Shown: piece by piece, positions 11,001 to 22,588 of the stretch
Layout of the letters: the number at the start of each line of letters is the position of its first letter
Numbering within the stretch: the first letter of the stretch is position 1
Assembly (NCBI GenBank): GCA_023935145.1
Contig: CM043703.1
Span: 20,447,227 to 20,511,226 of the forward strand
Length of the DNA stretch: 64,000 nucleotides
Reading direction: 5' to 3'
Source: Bretschneidera sinensis
Lineage: Eukaryota; Streptophyta; Magnoliopsida; Brassicales; Akaniaceae
Position numbers and translations under genes: made by a program
Notes under the pieces: model-generated
What the model was told of the DNA's origin: nothing
Databases searched by the model: none
What the model saw: the letters and a program-made list of their open reading frames with translations, nothing else

Positions 11001-14000
11001 AAGCATGCCTGGAAAGGCTAATTTGCCTGATGTTAGCATATGATTTTAATTGCTCTTTTGTATTTACGTCTACTTGCTTGATGCTTTCTTTGTGTAGGTG
11101 TGTAAATGTGCTCTTGACAAACCCCATTTGGGTAGTTGTTACGCGAATGCAGGTAAGAAGTTGATCAACGTTTCAAATTTCTATGATGCTCTGTAACATG
11201 GAAGTGGCACGAAACTGTTGTACGCATTATTAAACTTAGCCAAGTCCATGAAGGAATATATTGCTTTTTGAAATGACTGGCAGATTTATTTTCAAAATTA
11301 TTTTTTTGGCTTTCCTAAAATTTTATTTATTTTTGATGATTTTATTGGAGGACCGCTAATTGAGTTTTATACATCAAGTTTCTTTTAGACCGAGTCTGTT
11401 GCTACTATAAGTAGCATAGAATTGAAATCTAAGTGATTGGGTTGGAACTTGTCAGAAAAATCCTGCATGAATCTGCACTAGATAATTTAATGAGTAAAAT
11501 TAGCTCTCTTATGGTCTTTGTACTAGATTTGCTTCCACAATACTTATTTCTCCCTACTTTTTTTACATGAGCATTTTTTTGGTTCACAATTCTTCAAAAA
11601 ATTGAATTTATCATATATGTTTCCCTTCCCATTTATTGCCCAACTTATATAAGTTGAAAATTTAGCATCTGTGTGCGAGCGCTTACTTGTTCAATCTTCC
11701 CAGTTTCATGTTATAAACCATTTTTTTCTTGCAGACTCATACAAAAGTACCAAAATCTCTGCCTAATCACTCTCTGTCAGATGCTCTGGATGAAAGAACT
11801 CTTGTTGCAATGGAGCCTCCTCCCTATGAAACAAGCCATGTGGTGTGTAGAGTAGCTTCATCGTTTTATGGTTTTTGTGTAGTTTACTCATGACACTGAA
11901 CTTCGTGATATCCTCCTGTGAAATTTGTATGACAAGTGATTCAGTTTGCATTACAGATATTACTAAGCAAACTTAAACTTCAAACTCGTATCTACTAGAT
12001 ATATTGAAGCATTACCTCTTGACATCGTATTTTACTTAGCTGAACTATAATTATGCTGTGGTGACAGAATGGCTACTAGAAAATTGCAGTAGTCATGATG
12101 TTGCCATATTTCTGATTGGCTATAAGGACAGAATAACAGATTGGATTTTCATTGTCATTGTTATGGTCCTACATCTTATGTAGAGTGGACCTGACCTTAT
12201 TTTTCAAGCAAAGATAAGTCACATATAAGTTAGGCTGTTAAGATTTAGCATATTCATTATTCAACTTCAAATGCCAATTGTTGAAACCGAAACTAAATTA
12301 GGGCAATATGCTGAAATGAATGTGACATATTAATAGCCGGTGCCCCCCTTCTGTCCTTTTTTGCTCAGTAAAAAGGAATAAAAAGAGTGTCTTACTAATT
12401 GTTTATATTTCTTGCTTGGAAGCAGTGCATATGAGGTGAAAATAACGGGGGAAAATGAAAATTATGCCATCTGGAAAACAGGTTGAAACGTGACTTCTGA
12501 ATGTAATTTATTTCTCTTTGCTGGATTTGTTAATATTGACAACTTGAAAAATAGTGTATTTCTATAGTTCTTGTTAGAGCCACGGTTTATGGCATATCTT
12601 GGTAAAATTGTGCACCATTTAAAAGCTTTTCAGAATTTTGATTAATTTTTGTCATTTAGGTTTTCACTAAATGAGTGCTTGTCTTAGTTTAGATGTGTAA
12701 TACCTTGTTGATGTGAACCAAAGGGAAAGAGTTTTTAAATGTATTTTAAATGTGGAATGTTTCAGATTCAAGAAGTCTATGGTGAAGCTGGCCTCTGGGG
12801 CTTCTGGAAAGGTGTATTCCCGACATTGATCATGGTATGTGAGAAGTGGCTCTTATATGTGCTAAGGGAGCATCACTAATTGTTCCTGTTATTGATCACA
12901 GGTGAGCAATCCTTCCATGCAGTTTATGCTATATGAAACCATGTTGAAGAAGCTGAAAAAAAAACGTGCTTTGAGTAAGGGTAGCAATGATGTCACTGCT
13001 TTAGAGGTCAGCCTTCAGTTCATCTCTTCTTGTTTTCTGCGTCATCACTTCTAATAATTTCTTATTTGATAAGTATCACTTCTTATAGTTTCATCTTCTT
13101 CTTATATCAGTGGTCAAATATTGCCTCGGTGCCTTTTAGCCCCTTCTTAATATTGTTATCTGAATGAATAGCCTGATTTTGCTAGATATTTCTACTTGGA
13201 GCTTTGGCAAAACTTGGAGCTACTGTTGTGACATATCCTCTTCTAGTTGTAAAGGTAAATGAGATGCTCTTGTAGAAGTGGTATTTTTTATTATTATTTT
13301 GAAAAGCAAGTCAGACTAAAATAAATAAGAACACATTCCAACTAATTGCCAAAAAATATAAACTTGTGTCAAATTAGAACTAGCAACTAATCCCAACATT
13401 GAAGTATTGAAAAAACTCATATAAGCAAAGAATCTCAAATACCCTTGATCATGAGATATATAATTGTCACTATATTTCATGGTCTGAATGGACTGCAATT
13501 GGACTCACTTGGCTCAAGCCCTCCAAGGTGAAAATAGTAGATGTGCATGCAATTTTATCAGTTTTGATTTCTTTTCCATTAACTGAGAACTTAAAATAGC
13601 TATTTAAATCCTTTGTAGCTCCATCTGCTGCCATGTTTTTGAATTTTGGCTTCTTTAATTCCTTTTTCCGTATTTCATAGGTTGGCTATAGTATATGAAA
13701 CTTTTGCGCATAAATAAGAGCTCTGCAGGGATATGAAAATATTTAAGAGAAATGTTGTTCTCAAATTCATTGTAGCAGAAACTATGGTTGAGGTTTTAGC
13801 TAGTAAATTGGGAGAAGTTAAAATAATAAATACAAATGTTTAAAGAGAGATGTTAAAATTGAAATATTTGGCCCGCAAAAAACAATGATGAACCACCAAA
13901 ACTTTAGCAGGGTGGTTAAGGCTCGCTCTCTACGCCAAGACTAGAGTGCTTGGGTTCAAGTCTTTCCGTTACGATGGGGTGAGACAGACCTGATCTGGCA

Positions 14001-14759
14001 TGAATCAACACTTGTGTCTGGCCTAACGTGCGGGGACGCTCACACATCGTTGATAGGGATGTCACTCTCACCCTCCAAACATTTTAATTTTCACCAACAA
14101 AAAAAAAGTGATGAAGGCTGAATTAATAATTTGGATTCCTGTTCTTGATTGGCATTTATCAATAGAAAAAAAGAAAGAGTGAGAAGATTTTGGGAACCTG
14201 TTTCAAATTCACGAGTGTAACTGTTTCCCTCTTGCATTTACAGTCGAGGCTTCAAGCAAAACAGGTTACAACTGGGGACAAAAGACATCAGTACAAAGGT
14301 TTGAATTGTTATAATGATATTTTCTTGTTATCATGAATTATGGAAATATAACCTCCAGATGTTCTTAGCCTTGTCTATATCATATATTCAACTGTGTATA
14401 TCTTAGAAATACTGATCAGAAGATCAAGATCGAATTATAATGAGACTTCAGTTAATGTAACAGCGTGCTCAATACCCCCAACTTATATCCATTTGTGTAT
14501 TTATTAGATTATTTATTCTTAAGCTGCATTCCATGTTTTGATGTTTACTTCCTTCGTCTTCTTCATCATAGGCACATCGGATGCTATCCTGAAGATGATT
14601 CGCTACGAAGGGTTCTCTGGCTTTTACAAAGGTATGAGCACAAAAATTGTTCAAAGTGTTCTTGCAGCTGCTGTTTTGTTCATGGTGAAGGAAGAACTTG
14701 TCAGGGGTGTTCGCTTATTGCTTGCCGGCAATAATATTGTTAAATCAAAGCCTCCTTGA
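8069..14759 (+). CDS. PXN: Peroxisomal NAD carrier, mitochondrial carrier family
   Basis: Eleven exons join into a 337-residue protein: 8069-8149, 8279-8356, 8824-8898, 10200-10330, 11098-11152, 11735-11842, 12766-12834, 12902-13006, 13186-13254, 14244-14298 and 14572-14759. All introns are GT-AG and the frame is kept. The product has the three-repeat mitochondrial carrier fold. The carrier motifs begin at P24 (YPLQTV), P131 (NPIWVVV) and P252 (YPLLVVK); the first two lack the usual acidic or basic positions, a known feature of this subfamily. There is no N-terminal targeting presequence. It closely resembles Arabidopsis PXN/PMP38, which I recall as 331 residues, a peroxisomal membrane carrier exchanging NAD with AMP or ADP and supporting beta-oxidation. 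The assignment rests on overall similarity; transport was not tested. Intron 9 carries plastid DNA and a SINE. A possible poly(A) signal, AATAAA, lies near 14890. Confidence 0.93.
8571..8590. repeat. (TA)n microsatellite in PXN intron 2
   Basis: Ten TA units in an AT-rich intron. It is likely to vary in length between individuals; no other role is visible. Confidence 0.9.
13318..13480 (-). pseudogene. ndhF: Plastid ndhF fragment (NUPT) in PXN intron 9
   Basis: Read on the minus strand, about 54 codons match an internal segment of plastid ndhF, NADH dehydrogenase-like subunit 5. Recognisable pieces are [20 protein letters not shown] and LVGMCSYL. The reading frame is intact across the fragment but it has no start or end of the gene. 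At least one normally conserved position differs (FWQLVG where ndhF has FWELVG). The edges are approximate, because resemblance fades near 13318 and 13480. It lies antisense to PXN and is spliced out with intron 9. It cannot make a working protein. The resemblance is from memory of ndhF and not from alignment. Confidence 0.8.
13893..14107 (+). mobile_element. tRNA-derived SINE in PXN intron 9
   Basis: The insert is about 215 bp. It has an A-box-like motif TGGTTAAGGCT (13913-13923) and a B-box GGTTCAAGTCT (13953-13963) about 30 bp apart, the layout of an RNA polymerase III promoter from a tRNA. It ends in an A-run (14098-14107). TGATGAA occurs on both sides (13886-13892 and 14109-14115), as expected for target duplication by a LINE-driven insertion. 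Confidence 0.82.
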
Positions 14760-16174
14760 CTGGAGCTCTCTCTTTCTCACACACAAACACATTTACTTAG
14801 ACGCTAGCTGGGTGTTGCTAGTCACCACTCGACAGGTTAAAATGAATTGGAATGTTGTCATTAGGAAGAATTCTTAGGCTTTTAACTTGAAATAAAGAAG
14901 GTACGAGGATTATTGAGGGATGATATCATCAATATACCCCTTTAATATTCTTTTCCCATTTCAGATTCTATGTATTATTGGATATTTACATGGAGTAACG
15001 CTCACTTGGGCATTCTATGTATCAAGTGTTGTCAATTTACATGTAATTATTTTATTTTTTTCTCTTCGCATGTATTTGAGATTCTTAAAAGAAATAAAAT
15101 TTAAAAAAAGACAATTTAATTTAATTCTTTTTTTTGGTAAGTAATTTTTTTCTTTCTTAATTAATCAAATAAGACCAAATAATTTCATTGTAATCAGCTA
15201 TATGCGAAACTTTGTCAATTTATATTTTTTTTAAGCAAATATGATTTAAGCATGCAAAAAACTAGACCATCGCTATAGAATTTAAATCTTTGTATATATG
15301 TTGGAGACTTTTGTTTATTTGTTTATCATGTGAAGCGTAGGAATTATTGTTAAACTGGCTCAAAATTGCCAAGACATGGCCGCATGGGCCTTCTCCGCCT
15401 TGCAAACAAAATGGCCACTTAACGATACGGTTCCTTCGTCTAGTTCAAGCCTGCATTACGAGATTTAGTTCATCTTCCTTTGATCATGAGTGTCCACATT
15501 TATAGTTTAAATCAAGAGAAAGGATTGAAACACATTTTTTTTTTTTTTTTATCATATCAGTAAAGTCATTTTTGAACATTCACAATTTTTTTAAAAATTA
15601 AAACCAAAAAATTGATCAAAGAGCTATTCTCATTCACAGCTATGCTGGCACGTGTGACATGTGGGCTGGCTTTGCGATGACAAAAAGGTGCCAATTTAAG
15701 GAGAGAGTTATTTTGGATCATGGTGATTTTACTTTTTGGTGATATTTATAAAAAATGCTAAGTTTAAAAATATCTCTCTTTAATTCGTGACGGGCAGTTG
15801 AAAGCAAGTGAGGAGAGTCGGCATGATAAAAAGTGGTGTCAATTGGTTAATGAATTTTTTTTTTAATGATAACTATATTTTTTTCGATCATTAATTAATT
15901 TAATAATATAAAAATTCTTTGAGATTAAATAAATAAATCAATAATTTTATTAAATTATCAAAATATTTTATATTTTATTTATTATAATTTGAATTTATAA
16001 AATTATTTTAGTCAACTCCTTTGCTACCAAAAACAGGAAAAAGGAAAAAGAAAATCTAAAACGTTTATACGCTTTACTATATATTTATTTTTAACGAATC
16101 TCTCACTACACTGCTTTCTATCTCTCAGGTTGGTGCCATTTCAAGACAACCCCAGAAGACCAGAGATCTCAACA
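14760..16174. other. PXN-SPC2 intergenic region
   Basis: This holds the PXN 3' untranslated region (to about 14,900) and the SPC2 upstream region. The rest is AT-rich, with poly-T runs (about 15535-15550). A CACGTG at about 15648 is followed by GACATGTGGGC. A pyrimidine-rich stretch (about 16100-16125) precedes the SPC2 leader. No other gene is visible. Confidence 0.6.
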
Positions 16175-19100
16175 ATGCAAGAAAAGAAATCAGAAACGGG
16201 AAACAAAAACCCTAAAAAAGCAAATCTCTTAGATCACCACTCCCTCAAACACATCCTCGACGAGTCCGTCTCCGAGGTAATATTTAATTAAAAAACCCTA
16301 ATTCTCTCTCTAGATTCACCGATCTGGTATACTTATAAGATTTTTTTGAGTTATCACTGTTTTTTTCGTAAATAGATTGTCACGAGTCGTGGATATGTGG
16401 AGGACGTGAGGATGAGCAATATACGATTATTGATGGGGACGATAATTATAATCATCGCTCTGGTCGCTCAGTTTTACAAGAAGAAATTCCCTGAGAACAA
16501 AGATATCTTGATCGGTTGCATCGCATTATATCCTTTTTATATCGTGACTTAAATTTTAATTAGAACTTTTCCCTTTTTATGCGGTTAATCTCTGTTTAGT
16601 TGCCGAGAAAATGGGGCCACGGTATTGTTTAGTTTTGTGTTTAATCGGGAATTGGGAAGGAAGGTATGGGAAATGGGTGCTTTCGGGGATTTCCCTCCTA
16701 AATATAAGATTATCAAAAAGCGGAGTTTAAAATGTGGTTTCTGCATTGTTTGCTTAACAAAGTTTGTTTATGGTCAAATAATCATTCATTAGAATTAGCT
16801 ATCTTAATATTTTGAGGAAGCAGAATTGTCTAGGATTTCATGTTTTGATATATCAAATAATATTAAATTAAGGTACAGAGGTGCTATTCCGTGAAAAGGG
16901 TTAAAAAAATCACGTTGTTGTAGTTTTGAATAATATTTTTCAATGTTTAGAACCTAAATACATAATAGAAATTAGATTGTTGTATCCTTTCCTTTTTCCT
17001 TTTTTCTTGGCAACCAAATGGTGAGATGTTTTCAAGGAAGAAATTAGATTCTGATGATATTCCTTTCAAATGTGTTTTATCTTTGACTTTGGCAAGTATA
17101 TAGTTTTCAATGGACTATTGCAGTTGATCATATACACAAAGGAAAAGAATGCAATTTTATTTACTTATCCTCCTGAGGTGAGTTCCTTTGTTTTCCGCTG
17201 GAAAATTTTGGCATAGTAGCTATATTGCAGGATAACATGTTTGTATTTTTGTTTATTATTGTCTAAATGTCTCTTGTGCTATATAGTATGATGTTTTTAA
17301 CCTGAAATAATGTGGATGCAATGAATTCAAATCTCAGTAGGCTTATTCTGCTAAATATTTATTATGATGTTAATCTGAGATAATATATTTGTTATGTTTA
17401 AATTCTCCGGATACTTGCCCACTTACGATTTTCTAGAAAATGCCATCTAACCTGGTGGTCAAGCCTCATTGGTGTGGTGCCAGAAGACAGATTTAAGTAT
17501 TTCTTAGTGCTAAGTCAGAATTATCTTTGCTCTACCTCTTTTTCTTATCAGATGGTAAAACAAATATTTTACATGTTACTTATGGCGTCATTGCATGAAT
17601 ATGATTGTGTAAACATGGAGGGGGTAAGAGAGAAGAGAGAGGGGGTGGTGGGGGGGGGGGGGTAGGTGATCTCTATATATGATGAATCCAAATGCTCTCC
17701 CCTCCCCCTTTTACTTCTCGATTTTAAAGAGAACTATTGTATTATTAACTTGGAGATGAAGCTCAATTTATTTGTTATCAACAAAATCATTCAAGTCTTT
17801 TAGGTATAGGTTATAAGATGATTTTTTCTTGAAAAAGAGCACACTGTATTTCTTTATTTCTGAGCTTTTGGCAAGTTGTAATAGAGTTTGTGAGAAAAGG
17901 AAAATAATTTTGGAGAGCAGTCTAGTCTCTCTGATTGGGTGGTTATGGCATGAGTGAAATAATCACGTCTTTGTGGGAGAAATATCTTTATCACAGCTTA
18001 AAATGAAGCTCCTTAAAATTCTATTTTCACAGATGTCCTTTCTTGTCACTTCACTTCGTAATCATCTTTTCTAGATTTTCTTGATATATTCAATTTTAGG
18101 TTTTATATTAGGATGTGTTACTCTTTTGTATGTGGCTTCTATGTGACAGGTTGCTTCCCCTTTTATGCATTTTTAACTTATCAAAAGGAAAGGTATTTTT
18201 TAGTAGTGCCTCAAGGTAAATGCACGATGGGGCATGACTTTTTTTTGTTTGTCAGGTGTTCTCTGTATGAGTGTATTAAAGACTTGATAGACTACCTCGC
18301 CCCCCCTCCCTTTTTAGTTTTTCCCCTTATGTCTTCTCTGCAATACTTGCTTCTTGGGAGATTTGGATTCTTATTTTCTCTTGGTTGGGGCTTGATGTTA
18401 GATAGGCTATGCCCGGTTTAGAAGGATATTTGAGAATAAAATATGGTCTTTGATACAGATTTACTCCATATTTAGATGGTTATGTCTAGTTTCATTGTGT
18501 GATTTTTAGCCCCCTCTGTCATGAAACAGCTAAGGCTTGGTTTGATGAATGTAGGGGCCTGTCTTGTCAGAAGGGCCCCCTCTTTTTTTGAGTCACTTTG
18601 TATTACATATTTTACTGGAGTGACATAGCATGGTTCTGCTGTAAAACATTCCTTTTTGTTCATATTAGGCTATTACCTTTTTAGTTATAAATGCTTTATT
18701 ATTGAAATGAAATGTCAAATTAGGTTAGGGTTTTTGTTTAAATGGAGCATTATATTTACCATCGAACTCATAGCTGGAATTTTTATTCTAGATTATGTCT
18801 GATTTTATATCATTAGTTATTTTCTGCACAAACATCACATGAAAAATGACAGTCGTTTTCTAGTTTTTTATGGTTTTCAAAGTGACCTTGGAAAGCTTTT
18901 TTTGTTGCATGGGGCCAAAAGTGAGGTTGGAAGTTTCTTTGTGTTTGTGTTATATTGGTTTCAATTCTTACCATTGAGAAAACATAAGCATGCAACACAT
19001 AATTGATGAAGAAAGGAAACACACGCAATGCTATAATGAATTTGGCTATTGTGTGTTACCTTGATTCATCAATTATTAGTTTTTGTTGGTTATACTTCTA

Positions 19101-19921
19101 CCTCTTTGTCATATGGAGACCAGTCCTTTAAGTTTCCAATGTGTTAGACTTGCTACGTGTTTGGTTCTGTTCTCCTTTGCATTGCGCTAGTGTCTGCCTG
19201 ACTTTTTTATTACGAGTGTGGACACTAGCTCACTATTAAAAGCCTCGAAGATGGTTAACTTGTTTGCTTTTGTTCTCCATCTGAATAGTAATGCAACTGT
19301 GCAGGGATCTTTGTTATTATGAATGTGGACGCCAGCTCACTATTAAAAGCCTCGAAGATGGTTAACTTGTTTGCTTTTTTGTTCTTCATCTGAATAGTAA
19401 TGTAACTGTGCAGGGATCTTTCACCAGCACTGGTTTGGTGGTCTCTTCCAGATTGCCTAGATTCTCTGATCTCTACACACTAACTATAGTGAGTGCAGAC
19501 CCCAAATCAATTTCCGCAGGAAAACCAGTGGAGTTTACCAAAAGCGCTACTCAGTGGTCTCTTTCTCTCTCCGTCTGTCTCTCTCTCGCAATCTCTCTCT
19601 CGCTATCTCTCTCTCCCTCTCTCTCACACACACAAACACAAACACACACATACATGTGTGCTGCCTGTGCACACACACACACAGAGTTCTGCTCTTGCCT
19701 ACTTGCATACATTTAAGCACACTTGTGCACGTGCACACACATGCATTGTATCAGTTTTTCTAGCCTTCGTGCATTTGATACTTGGAAGTTGGAACTTTGA
19801 GTTTCTGATACATAAATGTTGCAGGTTCACCAAAGATGGAGTGTTGGTTGAGGGCCTATTCTGGAAAGATGTTGAAGCACTAATTGATGAATATGCTGGA
19901 GAACCAAAGAAGAAGAAGTGA
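16175..19921 (+). CDS. SPCS2: Signal peptidase complex subunit 2 (25-kDa subunit)
   Basis: Five exons give 191 residues: 16175-16276, 16376-16527, 17096-17177, 19414-19556 and 19825-19921. The protein is a non-catalytic subunit of the ER signal peptidase. It has a charged N-terminus, two membrane segments (about residues 55-69 and 80-97, joined by a short charged loop FYKKKFPENKD), then a soluble domain. Family landmarks are YTKEKNAI, FTSTGLVVSSRLPRFSD and WFTKDGVLVEGLFWKDVE, and the C-terminus ends KKKK, all as in plant SPC2. I recall the Arabidopsis protein as 192 residues. Intron 2 (16528-17095) has a perfect U12-type 5' site, ATATCCTTT, and to keep both frame and conserved length it must end AA. 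A GT-AG alternative (donor after 16544, acceptor at 17096/17097) also keeps frame but inserts about five residues into the second membrane segment. The acceptor of exon 4 is duplicated upstream. Confidence 0.9.
17650..17662 (+). repeat. G13 tract in a G-rich stretch of SPC2 intron 3
   Basis: Thirteen G bases in a row follow several shorter G-runs (17600-17649). Such clustered G-runs could form a G-quadruplex in the intron RNA. This is inference from composition only. Confidence 0.8.
19207..19421 (+). repeat. Tandem duplication (107-109 bp) carrying the exon 4 splice acceptor
   Basis: Two nearly identical units lie head to tail, starting at 19207 and 19314. Each ends in the acceptor GTGCAGGGATCTTT. 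The second acceptor (AG at 19412-19413) precedes the true exon 4. Use of the first (AG at 19303-19304) would add GGA TCT TTG TTA TTA and then the stop TGA. The units differ at only a few positions, so the duplication is fairly recent. Confidence 0.92.
19557..19683 (+). repeat. (CT)n and (CA)n microsatellites at the start of SPC2 intron 4
   Basis: The CT-rich run begins at the splice donor itself (GTCTCTTT) and passes into CA repeats. The donor is therefore embedded in low-complexity sequence. The open frames seen here on both strands are products of the repeat and not genes. Confidence 0.88.
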
Positions 19922-20390
19922 TCAAAACCTCAGACCTCTTTGGTTATTGGTTAGACAGTGAGCTGCAGTTACATTGTGACTTGATACAGATTTTCATTAA
20001 AGTATTGGTTCTGAGCATTGAAAATCTTGAACCAAACTAATTTAATCAAACTTTGCATGGACTTCAGATGATGGTTCACGTCATGAGAATGCTAATGAAA
20101 AGATTTACCATCTTTTAATATTTTATATGCTGATAGTTAAAATGTTGTGACTTCCTGATGATATGGATGATGCGAGAGTTCTATGATATCAGTTACCATT
20201 TTCTGTTAAACAACTATTTCCAGATAACTGACTTATGGAGCTGCAAACAAAAGGTTCTTGATGCATCATTTATTTTGCTACGAGGGGTGTTTTATTTTTC
20301 CACTTTTGTGGGGAATCTAAATGATGGGAAGCATTTTAATTTGTACTGAATTCAGGGGTATTAAAATTCTGTTAGATTGTCGTCATATTC
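19922..20390. other. 3' flank of SPC2
   Basis: Non-coding, AT-rich sequence with the probable SPC2 3' untranslated region. I see no gene or repeat here. Confidence 0.5.
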
Positions 20391-21680
20391 TCTGGCAGCC
20401 AAGAATTTGCCATTCAAAGGCATTGGAAAGGAATCTGGAAAATGAAAGTTCCTCCGAGAGCACAGCACATCATTTGGCGTCTTTTGCACGATGCTGCAAA
20501 AGCCAATTTGTATCATAGGAAATGTGCCTCTGATCCTAGATGGATGATTTGCGGAGCCGAAGAGGAAACCATTCAACACTTAAATATCTCTCTGCCCTCG
20601 CTCAAAAGCTTGGTTTGCTAGCAGTTTGGATTATCTTCCTGATGCTATGGGCTTTCCTTCCTTTGCAGCATGGTGGGTTTCTGTATTCAATTAATAGGGG
20701 AATGATGAGTTCATAATTTCAAGCATTGCCTTCATTTGTTGGAGCATTTGGAAAGCAAGGAATAAATTGTGCTTTGATCACAAGGCTATCAATCCCGTTG
20801 ACACTGTTTAGAGCTCCAAACGTTCATCTTTTGAAATGGCTTTTTAAAGGAATCCTTCTGTTACCCCGTGTCTCTCCATGGACGGCTTGGTTGATCGCCC
20901 CCTACCTCTTTGCTGGGTACAAACACCCGCTGGTTATTTGAAAGTCAACTCGAATGCTTCTTGGAAGGACAATTATCTTCTGGAATTGTGGTGATCTATA
21001 GTTGCATCGATGGTTCCATTTTCGATGGCAAAGCTTTCAAAGTTTCTTGCAGCTGAAGGCCTTGCCCTTAGAGAAGCTATTTCTTTAGCCACTAGTGCCA
21101 AGTTTGTATTTTTTAAACCGATTCCAAGATTCTCAATGAGGCTCTTGTTGAGGGTTTCACTGGAGTTTTTTTGGGTTGTGTTTAGTTGTGAAAAAATTTT
21201 ATTTTTATTTTTTAAACGTTTTCTTCAACAATTTAAACATTTTTAACATAGTTTGAAAACAAAATTTCTATTTTCAACATAATATTAAAAAAATAAAAAA
21301 GAAAAAATCGTTTTTCAATTTTTCAATATTATGTTGAAAAGACAAATGTTATTTTTTAATCTGCGTTGAGAATATCTAAATTGCTGAAAAAGTGATAAGA
21401 AAAATAAAAATGAAAATTTTCATAACTAAACAATCTTCCACTAACTTAGACTTCTCTAGCTTCATTGACCTTGTTTGGTGCCTTACAGGCCAACCTTCAT
21501 TGGCCTTCATTCTGGTTTTCAAGTCAAGCTTATTATGAGTTCAAAATCTTGCAGCTGTTGGCCAAGTCTGTTAGACAGGACTTGTGCCCTCCCAGTTGGA
21601 TCTCTCGTACGCTAGCAACCCTCTTTAATATTTTAGTTTATGAAGCTTTTGTTCTGCCCTCGGGCCTTTTGATATCTTAA
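20391..21680 (+). pseudogene. LINE (non-LTR retrotransposon) remnant: zinc-binding RT tail and RNase H-like domain
   Basis: In broken frames the translation matches the C-terminal end of plant non-LTR reverse transcriptases. WKMKVPPRAQHIIWRLLHDA and CGAEEETIQHL (about 20435-20580) are the zf-RVT region, in which part of the Cys pattern is lost. Further on, FICWSIWKARNKLCFDH (about 20735-20790) and an RNase H-like part (DGSIFDGKA, AEGLALREAISLATS, about 20940-21110) can be followed. The tail resumes after a MITE at about 21437 (LAKSVRQDLCPPSW). Many stops and frameshifts are present. The catalytic reverse transcriptase part is not in the window, as expected for a 5'-truncated LINE. Confidence 0.75.
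21174..21437. mobile_element. MITE-like insertion inside the LINE remnant
   Basis: This AT-rich ~260-bp segment interrupts the RNase H-like sequence. Its ends are inverted repeats: GTGTTTAGTTGTGAAAA at the left, and the reverse complement of TTTTCATAACTAAACAA at the right (15 of 17 match). There is no coding capacity. The target duplication is not clear. Confidence 0.6.
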
Positions 21681-22021
21681 TGAATGTTGTGTTGTTCTTT
21701 GCTATAATTATGTTGGGTGTTGTTGAATAAGTTTGTAGTGATATCGGGAGATTGGTTATGGAATTCGGGTTGTTGATTTAGGTTTTATGATTATTTTAGA
21801 AGAATGTGTGCGGATTTGGGTTTTTGAGTTAAACAATAATTGTTTTCGATGAAATTGTCACTTTAATTTTAAAAAGTATGCATAAATTTCACATAAAACC
21901 TTGTTATTTTAAAATATTTTTAAATGACAACATTACTAGTGTGGAAAAAATGCAATTGATCTTCAAGCTTGAATTGCGAAATATAATATTATAAAAAAAT
22001 ATTTTGATAATAAAAAAAAAA
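21681..22021. other. Non-coding AT-rich intergenic DNA
   Basis: I see no gene or recognisable repeat in this stretch. Confidence 0.5.
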
Positions 22022-22275
22022 AATTATATTCGAGATTTTATAATTAGATCAATTTGACTTTAAGTTTTGAGAGATTGTCAATTTGCCCATTAATTTTATT
22101 TTTCAAGTCAATTGAGCATTCTGTTCTATTGAACCATCAATAGGCACGTGAAAGGCATGTGACGATTCAATTGGACGGAATGCTCAATTGACCTGAAAAA
22201 TAAAACTCATTGGTAAATTGACAAGTCCAAAATTTAAGAACAAATTGACATAATCGTGAAACGTGGAGAATAAAT
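22022..22275. mobile_element. Foldback (long inverted-repeat) MITE-like element
   Basis: Two imperfect arms of about 100 bp (22022-22125 and 22170-22275) are reverse complements around a loop of about 45 bp. The best inner match is TCAATTGAGCATTC against GAATGCTCAATTGA. A transcript through it would form a long hairpin. No transposase is present. Confidence 0.7.
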
Positions 22276-22588
22276 TTATCTTTTACCTTAGAAAAAAAGC
22301 ATTACACTACATTATATGGGAGGCGAAATCAAATCGTATCGACTAAGTAAAAAATAATGAAATTTTTCTTACATTAAAAATTGTAAAGTAAAACTAATAT
22401 TATTTTTAAACGTCATATTATCCGTTTAATTAAGTATCGGCGTTCATTTTTTGTTGACTAGAATAACATAGTAGGAGTACATAAATTTTATTGGTAGACT
22501 GAAAATTATGCTATTGTATACTTTTAATTTCTTATGTAAAATAATATTTTTTTCCTGCTTGAAAGGTAGGTATGAAATTATGTTTGAA

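Noticed and set aside
17440..17680. Possible SINE in SPC2 intron 3 (TGGTGGTCAAGCC)
   Set aside because: No B box at the expected distance and no target duplication.
19547..19763. Overlapping open frames on both strands in SPC2 intron 4
   Set aside because: They arise from CT and CA microsatellites, which stay open in all frames. No family resemblance apart from the real exon 4.
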